A stretch of DNA of 64,000 nt from Chryseobacterium sp. StRB126 (GCF_000829375.1 NZ_AP014624.1:4402001-4466000); one strand, 5' to 3'; positions 33,984 to 44,379 are shown, numbered from the stretch's first letter. Numbers and translations are program-made. Notes: generated by a model from the letters alone, not told the origin.

Positions 33984-34535
33984 TTAGTTGACATTCAGTA
34001 AAAAACTATACAGCTTTTTCGCTCCAGACAGCACTTCATCATACTTTTCCTCTGCCACTTCAGTATCCAGAACCTCCTTAAAATTCTTCCACATCGGTCC
34101 TGTATTCTCCTGATAACATCCGAAAAAGTTAAAAGTCACTGCATCAAAACCTTCTGTTTTAGAAAGCTGTTTAGTAATCACATTTCCGCCCAGCGTAGAA
34201 CCTTCAATCACATACATTGCTCCTAAAGCTTCATGTTCATTTTCAAATTCAAGGGAGTGGGATGCTGATTGATTTTCCAGAGAAAGGCTTGCAAGATCCT
34301 TTTCGATAAGAGGAAGTTTCTTTCTTTCCGCAAGCTGAAGTTTATCAGCATACTTATCAAAAAGACTGTTGAATATTTTATCTTCACTGTGAAGAAGCAT
34401 CAGATAGTTGGTATGGATGATCTTTTTATAATCTTCTAAAGTGAAGGTTTTATTAAAAATCTTTTCAGAATTAAAAAGTTTTTCCGCTGCATCGTGATAG
34501 TCTGCTGTGTTTTGTTTAAGATATTCTGATACCAT
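33984..34535 (-). CDS. Biliverdin-forming heme oxygenase (BphO type)
   Basis: This enzyme opens heme to biliverdin, CO and iron in the cytosol. It has 183 residues; the proximal heme ligand is probably His14 in NTADYHDAAEKLF, and ALGAMYVIEGSTLGGNVI (about 106-123) is the distal helix with its Gly-rich kink. It lies 20 bp after a bacteriophytochrome gene on the same strand. Biliverdin is the chromophore of that photoreceptor, so the two form the classic bphP-bphO pair. Confidence 0.9.
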   Translation of the reverse strand: MVSEYLKQNTADYHDAAEKLFNSEKIFNKTFTLEDYKKIIHTNYLMLLHSEDKIFNSLFDKYADKLQLAERKKLPLIEKDLASLSLENQSASHSLEFENEHEALGAMYVIEGSTLGGNVITKQLSKTEGFDAVTFNFFGCYQENTGPMWKNFKEVLDTEVAEEKYDEVLSGAKKLYSFLLNVN

Positions 34536-34555
34536 AATAACATTTTAAAAGTTTC

Positions 34556-36778
34556 TCAAATGTAAGGTTTTTTGAACGTTAAAATAAATGATGTACCATC
34601 TTTATTGCTCTTATAATCTATATTTCCGCCTATCCTTTTCATAATACGATGTACAATGGAAAGTCCTACTCCGTTTCCTTTGAATTTCTTTGCGTTATCC
34701 ATTCTGTTGAAGATTTTAAACATCTTATGTTTTTCCTCCTCAGGAATACCAATTCCGTTGTCAGAAATCCTGTATACAATGGTTTGCCCATCTTCCGTTC
34801 CTTCAATTTCTACCTTAGGCTGCTCTTTATGAGAAGAATATTTTACTGCATTATTGATGATATTCAGAAACACCTGATGAAGCATTGTTTTATCTGCCAA
34901 AACATCCGGACACTCCTTAATGGTAATTTCACTTTCCGGACTTCCGTAAGTGATTTTTGCATTATCAGAGATCTTTTGAATGATGTGACCCGTTTTCAGG
35001 GTTTCAAGCTGTATTTCGCTATGCTTTGCCCGGCTAAGCTGCAGGACATCCTTCATCATTTCAGCCATGCTGTCAATTTCCTCAATAATGGTATTGATTT
35101 TTGTCTTACTCTTTTCAGAACCATCCGTAAGATTTCCCAAAAGCATTTGTGCATTCAATTTCATCACTGTTAAAGGAGTTCCAAGATCGTGAGAAATGGT
35201 GTAGGAAAAGCTGTCGAGTTCTTCATTCACCTTTTTCAGTTCATCATTAAGCCTTTTGATGGCATTATAATTCTTATGAGACGTTTCTAAAATAAGGTCC
35301 CTTACCGCCTGTACAGCGCTCACATTTCTGGAATTCCATCGTTTGGAATGCCCTTTAATATTTTCTGTAAAAATACGGAACGAAGTTCTTGGAGAAATCA
35401 TTTGTCTGTCTTCTCCATTTTGAGAAAATACACCTATTTTCTTTTCCGGATTTCCCGCCCAGTCAATATGTTCATCAAATTCTTTACGGAACCAGATCAA
35501 CATCTCATTTTTATCCCTTTCAATGAAATAAATGATAATTCCTGCAGCATTTTCAGACAACTCCAGTTCTTTCCCGTGGTTTTTAAGAAAACTTCGATTG
35601 ACATAAATTCTGTCAAGTGTATTTTCCAAAGCCCAGTTTACAATTCTGCTGATGCAATCCAGTTCTGGAGTTGCTCCTTCAGTGATTATATTTTCATCGG
35701 ATACAATGGCAAGGCCATCTGCTTCCGGCAAATTCATTATTTCAGTTTTGCTCTCCCGTAAAGAATCAAACAGATTATTATGCTTTAAAAATCCCGTTTT
35801 AAGATGAGAAATTCTTTCATTCAGTTCCAGACGGTAATTCAGTTCATTTTTTGATTTAAAAGAAGAATAGGCATTGGCAGCCAATGCTGTGAAAATTCCG
35901 GCCTGCACCCTATCTTCGAGGTCTATATGCTTAGGTTCCACATTCTGACAGGTTACTAACCCCCAAAGATGATTATCAATAATAATGGACACACTAAAAC
36001 TGGAAGAAACTCCGGAATTTTTAAGATACTGCCCATGAACAGGAGACATAGCCCGCGACGCGGAAAGACTCAGATCAATATCCTTAAGAGTTTTACTTAT
36101 GATAGGAACCGGATTTGCATAGACATTACTGAAGATTCTTTTCCTTTTTTTAAGATAAAGTTCCTGTGCCTGTTTCGGAATATCAGATTCAGGATAATGA
36201 AGTCCGAGAAAACTTTCCATCTCTTCATTTTTCTTTTCAGCAATTACCTTTCCGGAGCCGTCCATCATAAATTTATAGACCATGGTGCGGTCATAATTTA
36301 CCACTTTAGAAAGCGTTTCCAGAAGATGATTCCAAAGCTCCTGTTCATCATCAATCACATAAAAATTATCATATTTATTGGAGATCCGTTTATCAGGATT
36401 AATCAGGACCTCTTCAAATTCAAGGAAAATATACCCACCACTTCTGAAAACAGAGAAGTGATATTCTTTTTCATCAATAAAGATTTTATCAAAATACGTC
36501 TCATTTTCACGCCTAGTAAAGCGATCCAGCGAGGTATAAATATCCGAATCAATAATATTCTGAAAACTTTCAGGAAAGTCCGTAAGCTTTCTGTCGAATA
36601 ACCCATCCTGGTTTCCAATTTTAAAAATATCCGATATATTCCTGCTGAAAAAAGTAATGGAACGGGATTCCGCATCAATGCCAATCAGATAACCAAAACT
36701 TTGTATAGAGCCTGGAATATGGATAGGTTCTTCGTGACATTCTACAAGATTCATATAATTCATCAGTCTATCAATCAA
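34556..36778 (-). CDS. Bacteriophytochrome sensor histidine kinase
   Basis: This red/far-red photoreceptor kinase has 740 residues, with PAS, GAF and PHY domains (about 1-500), then HisKA and HATPase (about 515-740). Cys14 in LVECHEEPIHIPGSIQ is the biliverdin-attachment residue of BphPs. ESDIPKQAQELY is the GAF P-x-S-D-I-P motif, SPVHGQYLKN holds the chromophore His, and ISPRTSFRIF is the PHY tongue PRxSF. The phosphoacceptor His is in SYTISHDLGTPL, and FLNIINNAVKYS is the N box. No response regulator gene is adjacent, so its partner lies elsewhere or it signals differently. Confidence 0.94.
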   Translation of the reverse strand: MIDRLMNYMNLVECHEEPIHIPGSIQSFGYLIGIDAESRSITFFSRNISDIFKIGNQDGLFDRKLTDFPESFQNIIDSDIYTSLDRFTRRENETYFDKIFIDEKEYHFSVFRSGGYIFLEFEEVLINPDKRISNKYDNFYVIDDEQELWNHLLETLSKVVNYDRTMVYKFMMDGSGKVIAEKKNEEMESFLGLHYPESDIPKQAQELYLKKRKRIFSNVYANPVPIISKTLKDIDLSLSASRAMSPVHGQYLKNSGVSSSFSVSIIIDNHLWGLVTCQNVEPKHIDLEDRVQAGIFTALAANAYSSFKSKNELNYRLELNERISHLKTGFLKHNNLFDSLRESKTEIMNLPEADGLAIVSDENIITEGATPELDCISRIVNWALENTLDRIYVNRSFLKNHGKELELSENAAGIIIYFIERDKNEMLIWFRKEFDEHIDWAGNPEKKIGVFSQNGEDRQMISPRTSFRIFTENIKGHSKRWNSRNVSAVQAVRDLILETSHKNYNAIKRLNDELKKVNEELDSFSYTISHDLGTPLTVMKLNAQMLLGNLTDGSEKSKTKINTIIEEIDSMAEMMKDVLQLSRAKHSEIQLETLKTGHIIQKISDNAKITYGSPESEITIKECPDVLADKTMLHQVFLNIINNAVKYSSHKEQPKVEIEGTEDGQTIVYRISDNGIGIPEEEKHKMFKIFNRMDNAKKFKGNGVGLSIVHRIMKRIGGNIDYKSNKDGTSFILTFKKPYI

Positions 36779-37125
36779 ATATAGCGCTTTTTTTTAACTG
36801 CTTTCTCTTGTTTGCTATTTAATTTTCAACCTTTTAATAGAGAATTACAACGCAAAAAAACAGCATATATTTTCATTGAAAAATTATTCATTTTCAATCG
36901 ATTTTTATATGACATATCTAAAATATACGAAAAATTTTTCAATAAAAGTGTTTTTAACCATTAAACTATGATTCATAACATGAAATGCTGTTTATCAGCT
37001 AAAATAATTATGTTATTTAAACAAATTTAACTAAATTTATATCACCAAATAAGGAATATGATGTGAAAACAATTGAATTATTCACAATGAATTCAATATA
37101 AATTTTAAATACAAATAATACTACT
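36779..37125. other. Divergent intergenic region, no gene
   Basis: About 350 bp of very AT-rich sequence separate the phytochrome gene (minus) and the Ntn-hydrolase gene (plus). It must hold both promoters. I found no exact TAnnTTTG element and no clear operator or reading frame. Confidence 0.5.
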
Positions 37126-38175
37126 ATGAAAAAGTTCCCATTAATTTTATGTTCTCTTACCCTTTCAATAGGATTATGGAATCCGTCTGAAGCGTGTACC
37201 CGCGTTGTGTACAAAGGTCTGCAAAATACTATTCTTACAGCCCGTTCTATGGACTGGCGTGATGAGATTCCTGCTAATATCTGGGTTTTCCCTAAAGGAA
37301 TAGACCGCAATGGCCAAACCGGTCCTAAATCTGTAAAATGGACCTCCAAATACGGAAGCGTTATCAGTTCTACATGGGATATTGCTTCTGCAGATGGAAT
37401 GAATGAAAAAGGTTTAGTAGCGAATATGCTATGGTTAGGAGAATCTCAATATCCGAAATTTGATCCCAAAGGAGGAAAAAAGGGACTTGCTATCTCTTTA
37501 TGGGCACAATATTATCTTGACAACTTCTCAACCGTAAAAGAAGCTGTAGAATTTTCAAGAAAAGAACCATTCGTAGTAGTTAGTGATAATATTCCGGGAA
37601 CAGAAAGATTTACGACCATTCATCTTTCTCTTTCCGATGCTTCAGGAGACAATGCGGTTTTAGAATACATCAATGGGAAACTGGTTATTCATCATGATCC
37701 GTCTTACACGGTAATGACCAACTCTCCTATTTTTGATGAGCAGCTTGCTCTTAACAACTACTGGAAAGGGATTCCGGGTACTGTAATGCTGCCGGGAACC
37801 AACCGTGCTGCAGACCGCTTTGTAAGAGCTTCTTATTACATTGATGCTATTCCAAAAACTGCTGATACCCGCACTGCTGTAGCCAGCGTATTCAGTGTCA
37901 TCAGAAACTGCTCCGTACCGTACGGAATTTCTTCACCTACCGAGCCTAATATTTCTTCTACAAGATGGCGTTCTGTTTCGGATCAGAAAAATCTGGTGTA
38001 TTATTTTGAAACCGTTTTTACGCCAAACACATTCTGGGTAGATCTTAAAGATTTTGATCTGAGTACAAAGGGAAAAGTAATGAAGCTGGATCTGAGCAAC
38101 TATCAGACGTATCACGGTAAATCAAATACTGATTTCAAAGAAACTCCATCTTTCAAATTCTTAGGCTTAGAATAA
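37126..38175 (+). CDS. Linear amide C-N hydrolase (choloylglycine hydrolase family)
   Basis: This exported Ntn-hydrolase has 349 residues. A signal peptide ends before Cys24 in SEACTRVVYKG, which becomes the N-terminal nucleophile. Supporting family residues follow: TARSMDWRDEIPANIWVFP, DGMNEKGLVANMLWL, and VMTNSPIFDEQLA. The family includes bile-salt hydrolases, penicillin V acylases and acyl-homoserine-lactone acylases. The substrate here cannot be told, and bile salts are unlikely for an environmental flavobacterium. It lies 218 bp before the dicarboxylate operon on the same strand. Confidence 0.88.
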   Translation: MKKFPLILCSLTLSIGLWNPSEACTRVVYKGLQNTILTARSMDWRDEIPANIWVFPKGIDRNGQTGPKSVKWTSKYGSVISSTWDIASADGMNEKGLVANMLWLGESQYPKFDPKGGKKGLAISLWAQYYLDNFSTVKEAVEFSRKEPFVVVSDNIPGTERFTTIHLSLSDASGDNAVLEYINGKLVIHHDPSYTVMTNSPIFDEQLALNNYWKGIPGTVMLPGTNRAADRFVRASYYIDAIPKTADTRTAVASVFSVIRNCSVPYGISSPTEPNISSTRWRSVSDQKNLVYYFETVFTPNTFWVDLKDFDLSTKGKVMKLDLSNYQTYHGKSNTDFKETPSFKFLGLE

Positions 38176-38393
38176 AAGATTAAATCATGAATGATAATAT
38201 TCAGGATGAGATATAAGATCATTTCCATCCTCTGGAGAAGCATACATTGCAGATGTAACGGAAGGATTTAAGCAGCAAAAGTTTTTATCATTTTATGGGC
38301 ACGTTCAGTGCATTACCTCAACTTTTCAAGGATAGAGATAGGAACTTTTATGCTTAGTTAAAATTTCAAAAAACAAAAATTAAATACATAGAT

Positions 38394-39560
38394 ATGGCCT
38401 TTTTTTCACTAAAAAAGAGAAGCCTGATCCTGTGCATCCTGATGGGATGGTTTTCAGCAAATGCACAGATACAGGATTCTTTACAGCCCACACCCAAACC
38501 ACAGGAAGAAGATCATGTGAAATATCCACAGATTCAAATCAAAGGGCTTTTTCAGGCGCGCTATCTGGTAGGAATGAGCAAGGATGTTGATGTAAACGGC
38601 CTTCATCATACTGACGGATCAGGAACCAGTAACAATTTTATGCTGAAATACATGAGGGTTCAGGTAAAAGCACAGATTAGTAAACGTACGGAAGTTGTTG
38701 CGTTGGCCAACCTAGCAGATTTTAAAAATGATCCTAAAAGCAAAGTTCTTGAAAATGCCTATCTGAAATACACCTTCAGTCCCAAGTTGGCATTTACTGT
38801 AGGACAATTCAGACCATGGTTCGGCATTGAAGAGACTTATCCTATCGATATTATCAAATCTCTGGACTGGTCTAATCAGTATTCTGAGTTCGGGAAACTA
38901 GGCTGGACAAGCTTCCAGATCGGGCTTTCTGCCACAGGACAGGTAAAGCTGGGAGAAATTCCGCTTCAATATGCAGTGTCTGTTGTGAACGGAAACGGAA
39001 AAAACCAGGTTAATGATAACGACAACGGAAAACAGTATTCTACCCGCTTACTTTTCGGATTATCCAAGAAATACAATTTCAATGTGGGTCTGAATGGAGG
39101 TATCGGTGAAGTTTTCAGCAAAAAAGTATATGCTGTAGGGATTGACCTTAGCTCAATGGTTCAGTTTGATCCAAGATGGAGTCTTGATATGCAATTGGAA
39201 GCTAAACAGGCTACCAACCATGTTCTTTACAACTCCATCGCTCCTGAAGTGAGACCTGATAATCCGGATCAATATCTGACTCGCGGGGTTTACTTCCTTC
39301 CGAATCTGAGATATGAGATCAACCACAAAAACCTGAGTGCTTTCGAATTGTCTTGCCGATATGAATATCTGGATACTAACTTTAGAATGGCATCCAACCC
39401 AAGACAGACCATCACTCCAATGGTAGGACTTGAATTCCTGAAAAATTACGGGGCAAGAATTCAGCTTGGCGTGCAATTCGACCGCTACAAATATCAGGTA
39501 GAAAATACCAATCAATACAATAACAACCTGTTCATTGTGCAGGTACAGAGCAGATTTTAA
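38394..39560 (+). CDS. Outer-membrane porin (phosphate-selective porin O/P-like)
   Basis: The 388-residue protein has a signal peptide ending FSANAQ. A 16-strand-type barrel of alternating hydrophobic/polar strands follows, such as IQIKGLFQARYLVGMSKDVD and TPMVGLEFLKNYGARIQLGVQFDRYKY in parts. It ends in Phe (VQVQSRF), the signal for outer-membrane assembly. The pattern matches OprO/OprP-like porins of Bacteroidota. Immediately after it comes an inner-membrane dicarboxylate transporter, so it may admit C4-dicarboxylates through the outer membrane. Confidence 0.82.
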   Translation: MAFFSLKKRSLILCILMGWFSANAQIQDSLQPTPKPQEEDHVKYPQIQIKGLFQARYLVGMSKDVDVNGLHHTDGSGTSNNFMLKYMRVQVKAQISKRTEVVALANLADFKNDPKSKVLENAYLKYTFSPKLAFTVGQFRPWFGIEETYPIDIIKSLDWSNQYSEFGKLGWTSFQIGLSATGQVKLGEIPLQYAVSVVNGNGKNQVNDNDNGKQYSTRLLFGLSKKYNFNVGLNGGIGEVFSKKVYAVGIDLSSMVQFDPRWSLDMQLEAKQATNHVLYNSIAPEVRPDNPDQYLTRGVYFLPNLRYEINHKNLSAFELSCRYEYLDTNFRMASNPRQTITPMVGLEFLKNYGARIQLGVQFDRYKYQVENTNQYNNNLFIVQVQSRF

Positions 39561-39577
39561 GGATTAAATAGAATATC

Positions 39578-41008
39578 ATGAAAGAAATTAATATTAAAAA
39601 CGTCGCGATCACATTTGTCGTTGCGTTAATCATCTGGTTCATTCCAGCGCCTGAAGGGGTTGCTCAGAATGCATGGCATCTGTTTGCCATCTTTGCAGCA
39701 ACCATTTTAGGAATTATTCTGAAAGCTGCACCTATGGGAACGATGTGTATGATGGCCATCGGATTTACAGCACTTACACAGGTTGTTGCTCCCGGTGATG
39801 CCGGAAAATCTATTACCAAAGCGCTTTCCGGATTTGGAGATAAAGTGATCTGGCTGATCGGGATTTCATTCTTTATTGCCAGAGGATTTATCAAAACAGG
39901 TCTTGGAAACCGTATTGCCTTTTTATTCATCAGAGTTTTCGGTAAAAGCTCATTAGGATTGGCTTATGGATTAGGACTTGCAGATGTCTGTCTGGCTCCG
40001 GCTATTCCAAGTAATACAGCAAGAGGTGGAGGAATTATCTACCCAATTATGAAATCTATGGCCATAAGCTTTGATTCCGTTCCAGAAAAACCGGAAACCC
40101 ATAGAAAACTGGGCTCATTTTTAACATTGAACAGTTACTATATGAATCTCATCGCTTCTTCTATGTTCTTAACCGGAACGGCAAGTAACCCGATGTGTCA
40201 GAAATTTGCGGCTAATCTTGGTATTGATATCACATGGATGTCTTGGGCTGCAGCAGGTTTTGTACCCGGTTTGGTAGCGTTCTTTGTAGTTCCTTTGGTT
40301 TTATACAAATTATACCCGCCTGAATTGAAAAAAACAGGTGATGCCCCGAAAATGGCAGCTCAGAAATTAAAAGAAATGGGACCTATTTCCAAAAATGAAT
40401 GGTTGATGCTATTGGCATTCTTTATCCTTTTATTCCTTTGGATTTTTGGGGGAGCGCTTTCTATTGATGCCACCACTACGGCATTCATCGGATTAACATT
40501 ATTGCTATTAACCTCAGTATTAACCTGGGAAGATGTAAAAAGTGAAAAAGGAGCATGGGATACCATCGTTTGGTTCGCTGTTCTGGTGATGATGGCAAGT
40601 TCTTTGAATGAACTAGGCTTCATTGGCTGGTTCAGTAACCTTATCAAAATTCAGATTGGTGGATTGAGCTGGCAGGTAGCCTTCCCGGTTATTATTGTCG
40701 TTTATTTCTTTAGTCACTATATTTTTGCCAGTGCTACCGCTCACGTAGCGGCGATGTATGCAGCTCTTTTAGGAGTTGGTGTTTCTTTAGGAATTCCACC
40801 TATGCTTTTAGCAATGATGCTAGGTTTTATGGGCTCAATTTATGGAGTGCTTACTCATTACGGACACGGTCCAGCACCGGTATTCTTTGGAAGCGGATAT
40901 GTAGATTTGAAAATCTGGTGGCTTCGAGGTCTTGAAACAGGAATCGTACTCTTAATTATCTACATGGTTGTAGGAGGTTTATGGATGAAAGTTTTAGGAT
41001 ATTATTAA
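39578..41008 (+). CDS. DASS-family anion permease (C4-dicarboxylate/citrate type, SLC13-like)
   Basis: This inner-membrane transporter has 476 residues and about 12 hydrophobic segments. Two SNT-like substrate and sodium loops are visible: PAIPSNTARGGGIIYPIM (about 147-164) and FLTGTASNPMCQKFA (about 203-217). These match the CitT/TtdT branch, which exchanges dicarboxylates such as succinate, fumarate, malate or tartrate. Its place between a porin and the succinate dehydrogenase/fumarate reductase genes supports a C4-dicarboxylate substrate. Spacings of 17 bp on each side indicate an operon. Confidence 0.88.
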   Translation: MKEINIKNVAITFVVALIIWFIPAPEGVAQNAWHLFAIFAATILGIILKAAPMGTMCMMAIGFTALTQVVAPGDAGKSITKALSGFGDKVIWLIGISFFIARGFIKTGLGNRIAFLFIRVFGKSSLGLAYGLGLADVCLAPAIPSNTARGGGIIYPIMKSMAISFDSVPEKPETHRKLGSFLTLNSYYMNLIASSMFLTGTASNPMCQKFAANLGIDITWMSWAAAGFVPGLVAFFVVPLVLYKLYPPELKKTGDAPKMAAQKLKEMGPISKNEWLMLLAFFILLFLWIFGGALSIDATTTAFIGLTLLLLTSVLTWEDVKSEKGAWDTIVWFAVLVMMASSLNELGFIGWFSNLIKIQIGGLSWQVAFPVIIVVYFFSHYIFASATAHVAAMYAALLGVGVSLGIPPMLLAMMLGFMGSIYGVLTHYGHGPAPVFFGSGYVDLKIWWLRGLETGIVLLIIYMVVGGLWMKVLGYY

Positions 41009-41024
41009 TTATTAAATCAACTCT

Positions 41025-41681
41025 ATGTTATCAACATTGTCAAGAAAAATGCTAATGTGCCTTACAGGACTCTTTTTGGGATTCTTCCTGTTGATTCATT
41101 TCCTCGGAAATCTTCAACTTTTTCTCCCTCAGGAGCAGGCTCATCTGCAATTCAATGCCTATTCGCATTTCTTATCAGGAAATATCATTATCAAAATAGT
41201 TTCTTATGTTTTGTATGCCAGTATCATTCTTCATGCTGTAGATGGATTGGTGATTACCCTGAAAAATAAAAAATCCGGTGGCAGTTATCAGAACGACAGA
41301 CGTGGAAGGGCCAGTAAATGGGCTTCCAGAAATATGGGTATCCTCGGAACCTTAATCCTGATCTTTCTGGTGATTCATTTCCAGAACTTCTGGTATGTCT
41401 ATAAATTCGGAAATCCGCCATTGGATGAGAATGGAAACAAGGACTTATATATTTTAGTAGTAACTGTATTTAAAGAATGGTGGTACGTAGTTATTTATGT
41501 GCTTTCTATGATTGCTTTATGCTATCACCTGATTCACGGGTTGTACAGCTCCGTAAGAACACTTGGATTATATCATCCTAAGTTCGTGAAATGGGTTAAA
41601 ATCGCTGGAACAGCCTACTCTATCATTATCAGTTTAGGTTTTGCCCTGATGCCTGTTTATGTATTCTTTACTTATCATTAA
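41025..41681 (+). CDS. Succinate dehydrogenase/fumarate reductase cytochrome b subunit
   Basis: This is the membrane anchor of complex II, 218 residues with five hydrophobic helices, and is the single-polypeptide b558 type that binds two hemes. Candidate heme His are in FFLLIHFLGNLQLF, ASIILHAVDGLVI, FLVIHFQNFWYV and LCYHLIHGLYSS. It is followed by the flavoprotein (12 bp) and iron-sulfur (13 bp) genes in the order C-A-B, usual for Bacillus/Wolinella-like complexes. Sequence does not show whether it works mainly as dehydrogenase or reductase. Confidence 0.92.
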   Translation: MLSTLSRKMLMCLTGLFLGFFLLIHFLGNLQLFLPQEQAHLQFNAYSHFLSGNIIIKIVSYVLYASIILHAVDGLVITLKNKKSGGSYQNDRRGRASKWASRNMGILGTLILIFLVIHFQNFWYVYKFGNPPLDENGNKDLYILVVTVFKEWWYVVIYVLSMIALCYHLIHGLYSSVRTLGLYHPKFVKWVKIAGTAYSIIISLGFALMPVYVFFTYH

Positions 41682-41693
41682 AAAGACCTCATC

Positions 41694-43610
41694 ATGATTT
41701 TAGATTCAAAAATACCACAAGGCCCATTGGAACAGAAATGGGCATATTATAAAAAGAAAGCCAAGCTTGTAAACCCGGCCAACCGTAAAAAGCTTGATGT
41801 GATTGTTGTAGGAACAGGTCTAGCAGGAAGTTCTATTGCTGCCTCTTTAGGAGAAATGGGCTATAATGTGAAAGCATTCTGTTTTCAGGACAGCCCGAGA
41901 CGTGCACACTCTGTAGCCGCACAAGGTGGAGTGAATGCTGCTAAAAATTATAAAAACGATGGCGACAGTGTTTACAGAATGTTCGTAGATACCTTAAAAG
42001 GAGGAGATTTCAGAGCCCGTGAAGCGAATGTATACCGAATGGCAGAATGTTCTTTAAACCTCATCGATCAGGCTGTAGCACAAGGCGTTCCTTTTGGTCG
42101 TGAATATGGTGGTTACCTTAATAATCGATCTTTTGGTGGAGTGCAGGTAAGCCGTACTTTTTACGCCAGAGGACAAACCGGACAGCAATTGCTTTTAGGA
42201 GCCTATCAAGCTTTAATGAGACAGGTTGGAAAAGGTTCTGTGCAATTATTTTCAAGGCATGAAATGCTTGATTTAGTCACTATTGATGGCAAAGCAAGAG
42301 GAATTATCGTAAGAAATTTAGATACCGGAGACATTGAAAGACATGCGGCTCATACTGTCATATTAGCAACCGGAGGCTATGGAAAAATTTATTATCTGTC
42401 TACATTGGCTATGGGATGTAATGGTTCCGCCATCTGGAGAGCCCATAAAAAAGGTGCTTTAATGGCTTCGCCAAGCTGGATTCAGGTACACCCTACTTCT
42501 CTTCCGCAATCCGGAGATTATCAGTCTAAACTAACATTGATGTCTGAATCATTGCGTAATGACGGCAGAATCTGGGTACCAGCAAAACAGGATGAAAACA
42601 GAGCACCGAACGACATTCCGGAAAATGAAAGAGATTATTATCTGGAAAGAAGATATCCGGCATTCGGGAACTTAGCGCCAAGAGATATTTCATCCCGTGC
42701 AGCTAAAGAAAGAATTGATGCAGGATTTGGAATCGGGCCTTTGAAAAATGCCGTGTATCTTGATTTTTCCAAAGCAATTAAAGAACAGGGAAAAGATAAG
42801 ATCAAAGAGAAATATGGAAACTTATTCGAGATGTATCTTAAAATCACCGGATATGATGCTTACAAAGAACCAATGATGATTTCCCCTTCTGCCCATTTCT
42901 CTATGGGAGGTCTATGGGTTGATTATGAACTGATGACTACCGTTCCGGGATTATTTGCATTGGGAGAAGCTAATTTTGCAGATCATGGAGCCAACAGACT
43001 GGGAGCCAATTCATTATTACAAGCTTCTGTTGATGGTTATTTTATTGCTCCGTATACCATTGCCAATTATTTAGCAGACGAAATTCACACCGGAAAAATC
43101 TCACCGGATGCTCCTGAATTTGAACAGGCTGAAAATGCTGTTAAAAACCAGATTCAGGATTTAATGAATATCAAAGGAACTAAAACCGTTGACTATTTTC
43201 ATAAAACACTGGGAAAGCTATTGTATGACTATTGCGGACTGGCCAGAAATGAAGACGGACTGAAATATGCCATTCAGGAGATCAGAAAATTAAAGCAGGA
43301 GTTCTATAAAGACGTAAGAGTTTCCGGACAGGGTAATACAATGAATGCTGAACTGGAAAAAGCAGGCCGTGTTGCCGATTATTTTGAAATTGGAGAACTG
43401 ATGTGCTATGACGCATTAACCCGTAATGAATCCTGTGGGGCTCACTTCCGTGAAGAATACCAGACTCCGGATGGTGAGGCGATGAGAAACGATGCAGAAT
43501 ATCAGTTTATCTCTGCATGGGCATGGACAGGTGAAAATGGCGAACCTGAACTGGTTAAGGAGCCTTTAACCTTTGAAGAAATACAGCCAACGGTAAGAAG
43601 TTACAAATAA
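41694..43610 (+). CDS. Succinate dehydrogenase/fumarate reductase flavoprotein subunit
   Basis: This catalytic subunit of complex II has 638 residues. The FAD-binding motif [20 protein letters not shown] comes first, and the FAD-linking His is in [16 protein letters not shown]. It also has [29 protein letters not shown] with a substrate Arg, and [18 protein letters not shown] near the active site. The length and the N-terminal extension match the non-E. coli group of SdhA/FrdA found in Bacteroidota. It interconverts succinate and fumarate with quinone through the B and C subunits. Confidence 0.94.
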   Translation: MILDSKIPQGPLEQKWAYYKKKAKLVNPANRKKLDVIVVGTGLAGSSIAASLGEMGYNVKAFCFQDSPRRAHSVAAQGGVNAAKNYKNDGDSVYRMFVDTLKGGDFRAREANVYRMAECSLNLIDQAVAQGVPFGREYGGYLNNRSFGGVQVSRTFYARGQTGQQLLLGAYQALMRQVGKGSVQLFSRHEMLDLVTIDGKARGIIVRNLDTGDIERHAAHTVILATGGYGKIYYLSTLAMGCNGSAIWRAHKKGALMASPSWIQVHPTSLPQSGDYQSKLTLMSESLRNDGRIWVPAKQDENRAPNDIPENERDYYLERRYPAFGNLAPRDISSRAAKERIDAGFGIGPLKNAVYLDFSKAIKEQGKDKIKEKYGNLFEMYLKITGYDAYKEPMMISPSAHFSMGGLWVDYELMTTVPGLFALGEANFADHGANRLGANSLLQASVDGYFIAPYTIANYLADEIHTGKISPDAPEFEQAENAVKNQIQDLMNIKGTKTVDYFHKTLGKLLYDYCGLARNEDGLKYAIQEIRKLKQEFYKDVRVSGQGNTMNAELEKAGRVADYFEIGELMCYDALTRNESCGAHFREEYQTPDGEAMRNDAEYQFISAWAWTGENGEPELVKEPLTFEEIQPTVRSYK

Positions 43611-43623
43611 AAAAACAAAAATT

Positions 43624-44379
43624 ATGGATTTACACCTTAAGATATGGAGACAGAAAGACAAACAAAGTGAGGGAAAACTGGTTAATTACGACCTGAAAGG
43701 ATTAAATTCTCACATGTCTTTCCTTGAAATGCTGGATACTTTAAATGAAAAGCTGATCGTTGAAGGAGATGAGCCTGTAGAATTCGATCACGACTGTCGT
43801 GAAGGAATCTGCGGACAATGTGGAATGATGATTAACGGGATCGCTCACGGTCCTTTAAAAAATACTACCACCTGCCAGCTTCACCTGCGTTCTTTTAAAG
43901 ACGGGGAAACCATCTTGATAGAGCCTTTCCGAGCGGAAGCTTTTCCGGTGAAGAAAGATTTAAAGGTAGATCGCTCTGCATTTGACAGGATTATTTCTTC
44001 CGGAGGTTTTGTATCAGTGAATACAGGTCAGGCTCCTGATGCCACGGCTATTCCGGTTACCCATCAGACTGCAGAGGAAGCTTTTGATTCTGCTGCTTGC
44101 ATCGGATGTGGTGCCTGTGTGGCCACCTGTAAAAACGGAAGTGCTGCTTTGTTTACTTCTGCCAAAATTTCTCATATGGCATTGCTGCCTCAGGGTAAAG
44201 AAGAAAGAAACAAGCGTGTTCTGGATATGGTTTCCCAAATGGATACTGAATTATTCGGGCACTGTTCCAATACGGAAGCCTGTGAAGTGGAATGTCCTCA
44301 GGGAATCTCCGTTCTGAATATTGCCAGAATGAATTTTGAATACAACAGAGCCTTATTTTTCAATAAAAAAGGTGGATAA
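43624..44379 (+). CDS. Succinate dehydrogenase/fumarate reductase iron-sulfur subunit
   Basis: This 251-residue electron-transfer subunit carries three clusters. The [2Fe-2S] ligands are in DHDCREGICGQCGMM with a later Cys in TTTCQLHLRSF. The [4Fe-4S] and [3Fe-4S] ligands are in CIGCGACVATCKNGSA and CSNTEACEVECPQGI. All expected Cys are present. It ends the C-A-B operon, and a terminator follows 30 bp after the stop. Confidence 0.94.
   Translation: MDLHLKIWRQKDKQSEGKLVNYDLKGLNSHMSFLEMLDTLNEKLIVEGDEPVEFDHDCREGICGQCGMMINGIAHGPLKNTTTCQLHLRSFKDGETILIEPFRAEAFPVKKDLKVDRSAFDRIISSGGFVSVNTGQAPDATAIPVTHQTAEEAFDSAACIGCGACVATCKNGSAALFTSAKISHMALLPQGKEERNKRVLDMVSQMDTELFGHCSNTEACEVECPQGISVLNIARMNFEYNRALFFNKKGG

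Noticed and set aside
35969..36601. Open frame of 210 codons opposite the bacteriophytochrome gene
   Set aside because: The minus-strand protein has all phytochrome motifs. The plus-strand frame is Ile/Lys/Phe-rich without domain features.
37126..38175. Naming the Ntn-hydrolase a bile salt hydrolase
   Set aside because: The family is broad and the setting gives no link to bile; only the general C-N hydrolase chemistry is supported.
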